In this document: piece by piece, positions 53,650-61,697 of the stretch
Position numbering within the stretch: the first letter of the stretch is position 1
Layout: every line of letters begins with the position of its first letter
Assembly (NCBI RefSeq): GCF_025154075.1
Contig: NZ_JAOAMU010000001.1
Location: forward strand, 62,001-126,000
Source of the DNA: Chryseobacterium herbae
Lineage (GTDB): Bacteria > Bacteroidota > Bacteroidia > Flavobacteriales > Weeksellaceae
DNA: 64,000 nt
Reading direction: 5' to 3'
Made by a program: the position numbers and the translations under genes
Notes under the pieces: generated by a model
What the model was told of the DNA's origin: nothing
The model's input: the letters and a program-made list of their open reading frames with translations, nothing else
Databases searched by the model: none

Positions 53650-55494
53650 ATGAAAAACAGGAGGATCCAGGCCTTTTTCTTAGGACTATTATCTATATCA
53701 TGTACTCTTCAAGCTCAAACAAAGCCGGCAACCGACACAAAAATGGAATGGTTTAAAAATGCCAAATTGGGTATATTTATCCACTGGGGCATTTATTCTG
53801 TGGATGGAATTTCTGAATCATGGTCGTTTTTCAATAATTATATCAATCATGAGAATTACATGAAACAATTGAACGGGTTTTCAGCTTCTCAATACAGACC
53901 AAATGAATGGACCAATCTGATCAAAGAATCCGGTGCTCAATATGCTGTAATCACCACCAAACATCATGACGGCGTTGCTCTGTGGAATTCAAAAGCTGAA
54001 AAATCCATCACGATCCCTGCTCATTCCCTGGCAAAAAAGGATGTCATGACTCCTTTCGTTAATAGCCTTAAAAAATCAGGATTGAAAACCGGACTTTATT
54101 TCTCCCTTCCCGACTGGAGTCACCCTTATTATGACAACAACACCCGTACAAAAAAGCGTTATGACCTCAAAAATGATCCTGATCGATGGCAGCAATTCGT
54201 CACTTATTACCAGACACAACTTGGCGAGCTCTCTTCTCAGTACAATCCCGACCTGTTATGGTTCGATGGCGATTGGGAACACACTCCTGAGGAATGGAAA
54301 GCGACGCAGACCTTGGATTTATTGAAAAAATACAATCCGGATATCATTGTTAATTCACGACTTAACAAACATGGCGACTACGACACTCCCGAACAGGGAA
54401 TTCCCGTTGTAAGTCCTCAACAAAAGTATTGGGAGCTCTGCTATACCATGAACGATTCCTGGGGATACCAGCCTGATGATGAAAATTACAAAACACCGAA
54501 TATGATCGTCCGAACGTTGGCAGATGTTATCAGTATGGGAGGAAATCTGCTTCTTGATATCGGACCAAAATCTGATGGTACTATTCCGGAAAAACAGGCT
54601 GAAATCCTTAGAAATCTCGGAAGATGGACCTCAAAAAACAAAGAAGCCATCTATGGAACAAGCCAAGGTCTTCCATTTGAAAACTTTAAGGGAAAATCTT
54701 CGTTTTCAGGAACAGGAAAATCGGTTTTCCTATATCTTGAAGAAGCCAAAGATTTTGTGAAAGTATATGGTTTAAACAATAAACCGGACGCTGTAAGAAT
54801 TGTCGGAGACGATCATGCTCAAGTCAATTTCAGTTTTACGCATGATAAAACAATGACTATTGATCTTTCGAACGTGAAGTTTGATCAGGATGTTACCACT
54901 GTAGAACTTGTTTTTAAAGAAAAGCCGCTTTTCCTGAAGAACTTCCCGACAGACTCTTATTCTCTTACTGACATTCTTGAGCAAAAAAACACCAAAATGG
55001 CAGCTTATGACCTTGCCAGCCTTTTGTATAGCGGAAATAATCTCCTGAACGGTTCAGGACTTACCAGCGACGGACAGGATATGAAAATTTCAAAAACGTC
55101 CAAAACCAACCTAGAAACTTTGCAATGGGTCAGCAAACATGCCGAAGCATTATATGAAACAGGAAAAGGGTTACCAGAAGGACATTATTCCGGAATGAGC
55201 ACCCTTTCGAAAGACAGGCAGACCGTTTATCTCTTTGTTGAAGGAACCCCCACAGGTACTGTAGCTTTGAAAGGGGTAAAAAATGGCATCGCAAGGATCA
55301 GAATTGTGGGCGAAGGATCGATCATCAGTCATAAGATCTATAATAAACTTTATTGGAGCAATACTCCGGGAATTATTTACATAGACCTTCCAAAAAACAG
55401 AATTGATAAAAACATGACCGTTATTGCCATACTATTGGATAAACCTTTAGATCTGTACAATGAGAAGGTCGGCGCCATTGAAAATAATTTATAA
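53650..55494 (+). CDS. GH29 alpha-L-fucosidase with duplicated C-terminal domain
   Basis: A 614-residue exported glycoside hydrolase family 29 enzyme that removes alpha-L-fucose from glycans. The start at 53650 follows AAAAAGGAAA and gives the signal peptide MKNRRIQAFFLGLLSIS; an upstream ATG would add 26 residues. The barrel shows the family motif GIFIHWGIYSV, TTKHHDGVALW and the nucleophile region LLWFDGDWEH (Asp of WFDGDW). The tail carries two related beta-sandwich domains: one from EAIYGTSQGLPF (about 350-450) and one from EALYETGKGLPE (about 505-610). A terminator follows 30 bases after the stop. It is divergent from the RiPP operon and probably unrelated. Confidence 0.92.
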   Translation: MKNRRIQAFFLGLLSISCTLQAQTKPATDTKMEWFKNAKLGIFIHWGIYSVDGISESWSFFNNYINHENYMKQLNGFSASQYRPNEWTNLIKESGAQYAVITTKHHDGVALWNSKAEKSITIPAHSLAKKDVMTPFVNSLKKSGLKTGLYFSLPDWSHPYYDNNTRTKKRYDLKNDPDRWQQFVTYYQTQLGELSSQYNPDLLWFDGDWEHTPEEWKATQTLDLLKKYNPDIIVNSRLNKHGDYDTPEQGIPVVSPQQKYWELCYTMNDSWGYQPDDENYKTPNMIVRTLADVISMGGNLLLDIGPKSDGTIPEKQAEILRNLGRWTSKNKEAIYGTSQGLPFENFKGKSSFSGTGKSVFLYLEEAKDFVKVYGLNNKPDAVRIVGDDHAQVNFSFTHDKTMTIDLSNVKFDQDVTTVELVFKEKPLFLKNFPTDSYSLTDILEQKNTKMAAYDLASLLYSGNNLLNGSGLTSDGQDMKISKTSKTNLETLQWVSKHAEALYETGKGLPEGHYSGMSTLSKDRQTVYLFVEGTPTGTVALKGVKNGIARIRIVGEGSIISHKIYNKLYWSNTPGIIYIDLPKNRIDKNMTVIAILLDKPLDLYNEKVGAIENNL

Positions 55495-55524
55495 TCTATT
55501 ATTCAAGACATTATGTCATAAAAA

Positions 55525-55555
55525 AAATCCAGAGACCATGCTCTGGATTTATATT
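55525..55555. terminator. Bidirectional terminator between fucosidase and ndk
   Basis: AAATCCAGAG and CTCTGGATTT form a perfect 10-bp stem with a 6-base loop between convergent genes; the minus side has a T run of seven. Confidence 0.85.
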
Positions 55556-55570
55556 TTGAGGTAGTTTTTC

Positions 55571-55987
55571 TTAGAAAATCTCTCTTCCTGAAAAATGGAA
55601 TTGAGCCTCGATAAGAGCGTTCTCGTCAGAATCTGAACCGTGAACAGCGTTTTCACCGATGCTTCTTGCAAACATTTTTCTGATCGTACCTTCCGCTGCA
55701 TCTGCAGGGTTTGTAGCACCGATCAATGTTCTGAAGTCTTCTACTGCATTATTTTTTTCTAAAACAGCAGCTACGATAGGACCTGAACTCATGAATTCTA
55801 CCAATTCTCCGTAAAACGGTCTTTCAGCGTGAACTTCATAGAATTTTTTAGCATCAGCTACAGTAAGCTGAGTTAATTTTAATGCTTTGATCTTAAAACC
55901 TCCTTCTGCGATCTTACCTAATATAGCACCGATATGTCCGTCTGCAACTGCATCAGGCTTAATCATAGTGAATGTAATGTTAGACAT
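55571..55987 (-). CDS. ndk: Nucleoside diphosphate kinase
   Basis: A 138-residue enzyme that balances nucleoside triphosphates by phosphate transfer through a phosphohistidine. The phosphorylated His lies in the diagnostic [12 protein letters not shown] motif; [14 protein letters not shown] and [15 protein letters not shown] are also typical. Length is normal. Monocistronic, convergent with the fucosidase gene. Confidence 0.97.
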   Translation of the reverse strand: MSNITFTMIKPDAVADGHIGAILGKIAEGGFKIKALKLTQLTVADAKKFYEVHAERPFYGELVEFMSSGPIVAAVLEKNNAVEDFRTLIGATNPADAAEGTIRKMFARSIGENAVHGSDSDENALIEAQFHFSGREIF

Positions 55988-56096
55988 AAATGTATATTTT
56001 TTTAATGCCGCAAAATTACAAAAAATATCTTTGATTTTTATTTTAATTTTTTTTTAACATAAAAATAACTTTTATTAAGAAATACAGAAAAAACTT
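55988..56096. other. Non-coding gap upstream of ndk and the small RNA unit
   Basis: AT-rich; no gene seen. It should contain the ndk promoter (minus strand) and leads into the sigma-54-type site at 56097. Confidence 0.5.
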
Positions 56097-56112
56097 TGGC
56101 ACAGTAATTGTT
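56097..56112 (+). promoter_or_regulatory. Sigma-54-type promoter (-24/-12)
   Basis: TGGCACAGTAATTGTT fits the RpoN consensus TGGCAC-N5-TTGC: GG at 56098-56099 and GT at 56110-56111 with the required 10-base spacing (the -12 pair is GT instead of GC). The start of transcription would be about 56122. Confidence 0.55.
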
Positions 56113-56121
56113 AATTCTATT

Positions 56122-56190
56122 ACGATTCTCATGTTTAATTTGAGTTTTCATGGTTATTAGTTTTTACCCAGCTTCGGCTGGGTTTTTTAT
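56122..56190 (+). ncRNA. Candidate about 70-nt small RNA (or leader-sized mRNA) with 9-codon frame and strong terminator
   Basis: Between the sigma-54-type promoter and the terminator at 56166-56189 there is room for a transcript of about 70 bases. It contains a very small frame, ATG at 56131 to TAG at 56158-56160 (MFNLSFHGY), which ends 5 bases before the terminator stem. No plus-strand gene lies downstream for over 7 kb, so this is not an attenuator of a known gene. A 22-base piece (TTTGAGTTTTCATGGTTATTAG) is repeated at 18 of 22 positions near 51465. Confidence 0.5.
56166..56189 (+). terminator. Terminator with UUCG loop ending the small RNA
   Basis: ACCCAGC and GCTGGGT form a perfect 7-bp stem around TTCG, followed by TTTTT. 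There is no plus-strand protein gene before it, which supports a short non-coding transcript. Confidence 0.85.
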
Positions 56191-56658
56191 TTGTAAAAAT
56201 TTAACCATTATATTGCGAATGTGATAATTTTTAAAACCCATTAAAATCATATTAATACCTTATTGCTTCTATTTCAATCAATGGCATAAAATTAATTTTT
56301 TAATATTTTTTTGGTCTCTTTTCCGTAACACTCTATTAATTTCAAAAACCAGCCCTATCTGACCAAATAATTAGGACAAAAGGTGGAGTTATTCTTAAAA
56401 TCGGCCCGCTTTTTCCTACAGAAGAAATTCTGACTACAAAAAAAATAGCTTTTTTCAGAGCCGGTTCAAAAATACCAGAAGTAATTTATCCTTGTCAAGG
56501 TTTTGAAATCCTGACAAGGATAATATCCAGATAGCAGTTTACATTCTCTTGGTTCAGAATCTGATCATTTTTTGAAGATTTCAAGTCATGAAAATTCGCT
56601 TAGATTAATCTGTCAATCTAAGGTTCTTACAAAATATCGTTGTTAATTGGGAATATGT
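56191..56658. other. Non-coding gap with a 12-bp hairpin
   Basis: No gene seen. TTATCCTTGTCA (56486-56497) is perfectly complementary to TGACAAGGATAA (56512-56523), a stable hairpin without T run, 136 bases beyond the rsgA stop; its role is unknown. Confidence 0.5.
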
Positions 56659-57585
56659 TTATTTTTGAGCAGCTTCTTCCGCCTCTTCCATCAGTTTTAT
56701 GTAGTTGGCATAACGGGAATACTGGATTTCTCCGGTTTCAAGGGAATCGAGAACAGCACATTTGGGCTCATTAATGTGAAGACAGTTGTGAAACTTACAT
56801 TCTTTTCTTTTCTTGAAGATCTCAGGGAAATAATGCTGCACCTCTTCTTTTTCAATGTCGATCATGGCAAATTCACGTACACCCGGCGTATCGATCACAT
56901 TACCGCCAAAGTCCCAGAAATGCATCTGAGCAAAAGTGGTGGTATGTTTTCCTTTTAGGTGGGAATCTGAAATTTCAGAAGTTTTTAAGTTCAATCCCGG
57001 TTGCAATGCATTAACCAGAGTAGATTTTCCACACCCTGAATGTCCGAAGAATACAGAGGTCCTGTCTTTAAGAAGATCCTGAAGCTGATCAAAATTCAAT
57101 CTGGAATAAGAAGAGATTTCTAAAGTATCATACCCGATTTCCTGATAAAGGAATTCAATATCCTTCACCAGTTCTATTTCTTCTTCGTTCAGAACGTCGA
57201 TTTTATTGAACAGGATTAAAGGGGTAATATTATATGCTTCGCAGCACGCCAGGAATCTGTCAAGGAATCCCAAAGAAGTTTCAGGATGTTTTAAAGTAAA
57301 GATGAAACAGGCAAGATCTATATTGGAAGCAATGATATGGGCTTCTTTTGAAAGGTTTACGGATTTTCTGATCAGGTAATTGGTACGTGGTTCTATTTTG
57401 GTAATCCACGCAACATCATCCTGCTCCAACTGAAATTCCACAAAATCTCCTACGGCAAGCGGATTGGTCAGTCTTGTCTTGATGAGTTTGAATTTACCCC
57501 GGATTCTGGCTTCGAAAATTTTGTCTGTTCCGAATTCCATCACCTGGTACCAGCTGCCTGTAGATTTAATGATTTTTCCTTTCAT
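56659..57585 (-). CDS. rsgA: Ribosome small-subunit-dependent GTPase RsgA
   Basis: A 308-residue circularly permuted GTPase that checks maturation of the 30S ribosomal subunit. The start at 57585 gives MKGKIIKSTGSWYQV, the usual start; an ATG 27 bases upstream adds nine hydrophobic residues. An OB-fold (about 1-70) is followed by the GTPase with permuted motifs: FNKID (G4), GHSGCGKST (G1), DTPGVREF (G3), and a C-terminal zinc knuckle CKFHNCLHINEPKC. Length is normal. Confidence 0.95.
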   Translation of the reverse strand: MKGKIIKSTGSWYQVMEFGTDKIFEARIRGKFKLIKTRLTNPLAVGDFVEFQLEQDDVAWITKIEPRTNYLIRKSVNLSKEAHIIASNIDLACFIFTLKHPETSLGFLDRFLACCEAYNITPLILFNKIDVLNEEEIELVKDIEFLYQEIGYDTLEISSYSRLNFDQLQDLLKDRTSVFFGHSGCGKSTLVNALQPGLNLKTSEISDSHLKGKHTTTFAQMHFWDFGGNVIDTPGVREFAMIDIEKEEVQHYFPEIFKKRKECKFHNCLHINEPKCAVLDSLETGEIQYSRYANYIKLMEEAEEAAQK

Positions 57586-57612
57586 ATGATAATTGACTGC
57601 AAAGATAAGCAA

Positions 57613-57688
57613 TTAGGGCTTAGGGTTCAGGATATAGTTGAAAACAAATCATATAATTTTCCTTTAATCCAGATGCCCTAAGCCCTAA
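57613..57688. repeat. Inverted repeat TTAGGGCTTAGGG / CCCTAAGCCCTAA
   Basis: A perfect 13-bp inverted repeat (57613-57625 and 57676-57688) in the gap between the DAHP synthase gene and rsgA. It resembles the other dispersed hairpin repeats (24513, 49500) in design: short direct units inverted across about 50 bases. Confidence 0.8.
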
Positions 57689-57758
57689 TATTATTGGTTT
57701 AAAAGACTCAAGACAGTTTCCCAATCTCTAATCCCAAATCCCACAATTCTTATCCTAT

Positions 57759-58838
57759 TTATCTTTCGATCATAATACTGTTCTGTACCTCAATAGATTC
57801 TTCGTGAATCGCTTTGAAAACTTTCTCAATAAATTCCTGAGACATTCCGGTTTCCTTCGCTTTCTGATTGGCGTATTCTGTGATCACTTTCCATCTTTCC
57901 GGCTGGAAGATCGCAATGTCATTCTCTTTTTTAAGCTTACCAATCTTTTCAGAGATCTTCATTCTTTGGGAAAGAAGTTCAATCAACTGGAAGTCAAGAT
58001 CAGAAATAAGCGTTCTGTGTCTTCCCATTTCGTTGTCGAAACCTGCAAGACCTGAATTTCTTACTTTTAAGTTGCCGATCAGTTGTGCCAATACTTCCGG
58101 AGTAATCTGCTGTGAAGCATCGCTCCAAGCCTCATCAGGATTGCTATGTGTTTCAATGATCGCTCCCTGGTATCCTACGTTAAGTGCTTCCTGTGTAATA
58201 TCTGCAAGACCTGTTCTGTTTCCGCAGATGTGTGAAGGGTCGATCAACATTGGAATATTGGGAAACTGGCTCTTGAAATCAAGGGCAATCTGCCAGTTCG
58301 GGTTGTTTCTGTATTTTGTTTTCTGGTATGTCGAGAATCCTCTGTGAATTACCCCAAGATTTTTAATGTCTTGTCCTAAAAGTCTTTCCAAAGCACCGAT
58401 CCATAAAGCAAGATCCGGGTTTACCGGGTTTTTCACGAATACCGGCTTGTCTGTTCCTCTTAATGCCATCGCGATTTCCTGAACTGTGAAAGGGTTTACC
58501 GTAGAACGTGCACCGATCCACAGAACATCAACATCAGCTTCCAGGGCTGCAAATACGTGGTGGGCGTTCGCTACTTCTGTAGCCGTCTTGAATCCGTATT
58601 CTTCCTTTACTTTTTTAAGCCAGTTCAGACCGATTACTCCTACTCCTTCAAAACCGTTCGGCTTGGTACGAGGCTTCCAGATTCCAGCACGGAAAATAGA
58701 TACCTGCGCATTGGTTTCTCTTATTCTTCTGGCGGTTTCAAGCATCTGAGCTTCACTTTCCGCGCTGCATGGTCCCGCGATCATTAAAGGCTGTGAAAGC
58801 TCATTGATCCACTCGTTTTTTACATCTATTAAATTCAT
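57759..58838 (-). CDS. Bifunctional DAHP synthase - chorismate mutase
   Basis: A 359-residue two-domain enzyme of aromatic amino-acid synthesis. The N-terminal domain (about 1-260) is a type I-beta 3-deoxy-7-phosphoheptulonate synthase: MIAGPCSAESEAQ, FRAGIWKPRTKPNGFEG, PVFVKNPVNPD and LIDPSHICGNR carry the metal- and phosphate-binding residues. The C-terminal domain (about 270-359) is an AroQ-type chorismate mutase (RTLISDLDFQLIELLSQRMK). In this order the mutase usually acts as the sensor for feedback by prephenate; that is family knowledge. The 427-bp leader is discussed separately. Confidence 0.95.
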   Translation of the reverse strand: MNLIDVKNEWINELSQPLMIAGPCSAESEAQMLETARRIRETNAQVSIFRAGIWKPRTKPNGFEGVGVIGLNWLKKVKEEYGFKTATEVANAHHVFAALEADVDVLWIGARSTVNPFTVQEIAMALRGTDKPVFVKNPVNPDLALWIGALERLLGQDIKNLGVIHRGFSTYQKTKYRNNPNWQIALDFKSQFPNIPMLIDPSHICGNRTGLADITQEALNVGYQGAIIETHSNPDEAWSDASQQITPEVLAQLIGNLKVRNSGLAGFDNEMGRHRTLISDLDFQLIELLSQRMKISEKIGKLKKENDIAIFQPERWKVITEYANQKAKETGMSQEFIEKVFKAIHEESIEVQNSIMIER

Positions 58839-59265
58839 ATTTTTAAATTTATTGTTTTTATTTTTTTAGATTAACAGCAATAGTCCTTTCATTATAAAAT
58901 TTACTTTATAATTCTTTTCAAAAAATGCCGTTCAAAATGGTTTAAAGGAATCAGGAAAATAAAAGGACTTTAATTCTCCTGTATTTTTTGGAAAGAAATT
59001 CAGTTAGCAGTACCAATAAAATCGATAATACGTTCTGAAATTTCTATAATAGACAGCAGAAAAACTAAAATAACCGCTAAAGAAATTAGCGGGTGAAGGA
59101 GACAGATATGGGTTTGATAATCTTTCCACCTGGATTCTGAAACTTTTGTTCGTTTAGTTTTAAATCTGATTTGTTTTTGTCAAAAACTTATTTTTCACAA
59201 AATATTTGACAAAGATATAAAAAAACTGATTCTCACAAAAAAAAATTGAGATAAATACAAAAAAA
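58839..59265. other. Long leader/gap upstream of DAHP synthase
   Basis: No gene of normal size. On the minus strand, 27 bases before the DAHP synthase ATG, there is a very small frame (58866-58892) reading MKGLLLLI, with four Leu codons of four kinds. No terminator/antiterminator pair was found, so attenuation is unproven. The part nearer to dnaX (59000-59265) is AT-rich and featureless. Confidence 0.3.
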
Positions 59266-59884
59266 TTAGGTCAGATCAAACTTCATTAAATCGTCAAGAT
59301 CCTTTAAAAGCGGGTTTTTTTCGATAAATTTTTCGAAAATTTTTCTTTTGGTCACCACTTCGATCTTGAGATTATCGAAATCTCTCTGGTAATCTATATC
59401 AATAGAATGATTGTGAACCTTTGTCTTGAAATGATTGAAGAATTCTCCTGCGATCTTGTCAAATTCCACCTTGGCAGAATCTGAAGGATATAAAACTTTA
59501 ATAGTATGCTCGCCAGATTTGACCAGCTTAAATGCTTTTACGGCATTAAAGATAAAGCTGTTTCTTTTCTGAAGCTGTTTGAGCATAAGATTCCATTCCA
59601 TCTGCAGATCTGTTTCCGTGAAATGGTTCTGGGGAAGATTTTCAGTTCTTACCACTACGGTTTCTTCTTTTACTTCTTTGTCCTCTTTATTCAGAAAAGA
59701 ATTAATGCTGAAGCCTGAAGAGACTCCCTGTCTTGATAAGGGTTTTGTGGTTTTAACAGTATTTTCCTGAACGGGTTCAGGCTGCTGAGCAGGTTTCTCT
59801 GCTACGGGTTCTTTTTTCTCGGGGGCTTTTTCCGGGATCTTCACTTCCTGTTTCTCACTGAGAAACGGGGCCAGTATTAAGAAC
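59266..59884 (-). CDS. dnaX: DNA polymerase III tau-specific C-terminal part (different frame from the ATPase part)
   Basis: About 206 codons in the -1 frame relative to the upstream dnaX part. Translation enters from the A10 run (59885-59894) as KFLILAPFLSEKQE and goes on through a Pro/Glu/Lys-rich linker (about 40 residues) into a domain with TDLQMEWNLMLKQLQKRNSF, similar to the tau C-terminal region that binds the polymerase alpha subunit and helicase. A GTG codon at 59842-59844 could start it alone, but without an evident start signal. This part only makes sense fused to the upstream ATPase, so either slippage at the run or a sequence error joins them. Confidence 0.7.
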
Positions 59885-60962
59885 TTTTTTTTTTAGTATC
59901 GCCTAAATTAGCTGTCAGGGAAGACAGCTGCATCAATGCAATTTCTACTGTAAGTCTTGGATTCTTTGAATTCTTATAATTGATATCCGCATGATTGCAG
60001 ATCTCGACGGCGTCGATGAGCTGCTGGGCATTCCATTTCTGGCTTTGCTCTACGAATTTCACCTTTGTCCTCTCCCCGACTTCAATAAGTTCTATGGTCC
60101 GTGCATTCTGGGCCATCATCAGATCTCTGAAATGATTTCCTAAGCCTGCAATGAAAATATGGGGATCGAAGCCTTTTTTCACAATATCATTAAAGGCGAA
60201 AAGCACATCGGGTATTTTGTTTTCTTTGGCCAGATCCACTATATTGAGATACTGGTCATAATCCAGGATGTTCAGAACTTCTGCCGCTTTAGCCAGGGTA
60301 ATATTTTTCTGGGAAAAGGTGGAAAGCCTGTCAAAAATGGAAAGTGCATCTCTTAAAGCACCGTCAGCTTTCTGAGCAATCAGATAAAGCGCATCATCTT
60401 CGTACTGGATATTTTCTTTTTGGGCTATATTTTTTAAATGTCCCTGGATATCTTCAATGGTAATCCTCTTGAAGTCATAAATCTGGCAGCGCGATAAAAT
60501 GGTAGGAATTATTTTGTGCTTCTCTGTAGTCGCCAAAATAAAAATAGCGTGCGCCGGCGGTTCTTCAAGTGTTTTAAGGAAAGCATTGAACGCCGCAGAA
60601 GACAGCATGTGCACCTCATCGATAATATAAACTTTATATTTACCTACCTGAGGCGCAAAGCGGACCTGATCTATCAGTTCTCTGATATCATCCACGGAAT
60701 TGTTGGACGCCGCATCCAATTCATAGATGTTGTAGGCGAAGCCGTCTTCTGAAACAGAACCGTCCTTTTCATTGATCTTTCGGGCCAGGATTCTGGCACA
60801 TGTAGTTTTACCTACACCCCTTGGACCGCAGAAAAGTAGGGCCTGAGCCAGCTGATTTTCCTCAATAGCGTGTTCCAGCGTATCTGTAATATGAGATTGC
60901 CCTACTACAGTGTCAAACTGCTGGGGACGGTATTTTCTTGCAGATACGATAAAATTTTCCAT
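59877..60962 (-). CDS. dnaX: DNA polymerase III subunit gamma/tau, ATPase part (gamma form)
   Basis: A 361-residue AAA+ clamp-loader subunit that uses ATP to open the sliding clamp during replication. Walker A is GPRGVGKT (about 46-53), Walker B VYIIDEVH (about 111-118), and the SRC motif sits at about 157-159, followed by the lid and oligomerisation domains. Between Walker A and B the four-cysteine zinc module found in most DnaX proteins is absent. The frame ends GDTKKKSS at a stop directly after a run of ten A residues, giving a gamma-like product; the tau extension continues in the -1 frame (59266-59884). Confidence 0.9.
   Translation of the reverse strand: MENFIVSARKYRPQQFDTVVGQSHITDTLEHAIEENQLAQALLFCGPRGVGKTTCARILARKINEKDGSVSEDGFAYNIYELDAASNNSVDDIRELIDQVRFAPQVGKYKVYIIDEVHMLSSAAFNAFLKTLEEPPAHAIFILATTEKHKIIPTILSRCQIYDFKRITIEDIQGHLKNIAQKENIQYEDDALYLIAQKADGALRDALSIFDRLSTFSQKNITLAKAAEVLNILDYDQYLNIVDLAKENKIPDVLFAFNDIVKKGFDPHIFIAGLGNHFRDLMMAQNARTIELIEVGERTKVKFVEQSQKWNAQQLIDAVEICNHADINYKNSKNPRLTVEIALMQLSSLTANLGDTKKKSS
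59885..59894 (-). promoter_or_regulatory. A10 slippery run joining the two dnaX frames
   Basis: On the coding strand the run reads ACT-AAA-AAA-AAA-AGT-TCT-TAA in the first frame. A -1 slip, or one extra A in the mRNA, continues as AAG-TTC-TTA into the tau part. The A run followed by G is the kind of site that directs dnaX frameshifting or transcript slippage in E. coli and Thermus. Confidence 0.6.
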
Positions 60963-61052
60963 TGGTCAAAAATAAGAAATATAGTTTTAATTTGAAAATT
61001 AAAAGTTTTCAAATATCAACAAAAACTGATTTTCGATAAAATTGGAAAACTT

Positions 61053-61691
61053 TTAATCATTACTTTTTTTCTGATAAAAATAATCTATGATCTCAACAAT
61101 CACTTTTTCAACTTCAGATCTACCTTCATCAGTTCTCATATCAATACCACAGAATTCTGTTCCATTGTAGGCAGGGAATAGGTTCAAATAATAAACTCCG
61201 GCAACCACCAAAGCTAACATGGCTCTTAACCTTGTCGCATCTTCTCCGAAGTAAGGATCTGTAACATTCTCAAATAAATTAGCTCCTACTTCTTCTCTTT
61301 GCTTTAGGATATTTTTGAGTATAGGCTTGCTTTCGGAAAGTTCCCAAAGAATAATCTTTTGCAGTTCTTTATTTTTTTTCAAGCTCTCGAATTGCGCCAA
61401 AATCCCCTGAGTCAGAACCTCTTTACCTTTTCCGATATTGACTTCTTCTTCAATATTCGGGCTGAATTTGGTCCAGTAATCCTGGGATTTTATATACTCG
61501 TCAATCAGCTTATCAGTACTTCCAAAGTACTCATAGATCAGCTTTTTGTCGAAACCGGCTACTGCTGCAATCTTACTTACTTTCAGACCTGAGTATCCTT
61601 TTACTCTTAAAATTTTACCAACTGCTGCGAGCAGTTTCTGCTTTGTTTTTTCTTTGTCCCTAATGGGGCCTTGCACTACTTTTCTGGGCAT
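61053..61691 (-). CDS. TetR/AcrR family transcriptional regulator
   Basis: A 212-residue regulator with an N-terminal TetR helix-turn-helix (about 15-60: LLAAVGKILRVKGYSGLKVSKIAAVAGF then KKLIYEYFGSTDKLIDEYI) and an all-helical ligand-binding domain. It begins 6 bases after the stop of the alpha-oxoamine synthase gene, so it is co-transcribed and probably represses that promoter; this is the usual arrangement but not proven. Ligand unknown, perhaps an acyl-CoA or lipid. Confidence 0.88.
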   Translation of the reverse strand: MPRKVVQGPIRDKEKTKQKLLAAVGKILRVKGYSGLKVSKIAAVAGFDKKLIYEYFGSTDKLIDEYIKSQDYWTKFSPNIEEEVNIGKGKEVLTQGILAQFESLKKNKELQKIILWELSESKPILKNILKQREEVGANLFENVTDPYFGEDATRLRAMLALVVAGVYYLNLFPAYNGTEFCGIDMRTDEGRSEVEKVIVEIIDYFYQKKSND

Positions 61692-61697
61692 AATTTA

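Noticed and set aside
58839..59265. Riboswitch or T-box-like leader before DAHP synthase
   Set aside because: No recognisable conserved core or terminator pair could be found by eye.
59266..59844. Tau tail as an independent gene with a GTG start
   Set aside because: The frame stays open upstream of the GTG to the A10 run, and the protein reads as the linker plus C-terminal domain of tau; a separate gene is less likely than slippage or a sequence error.
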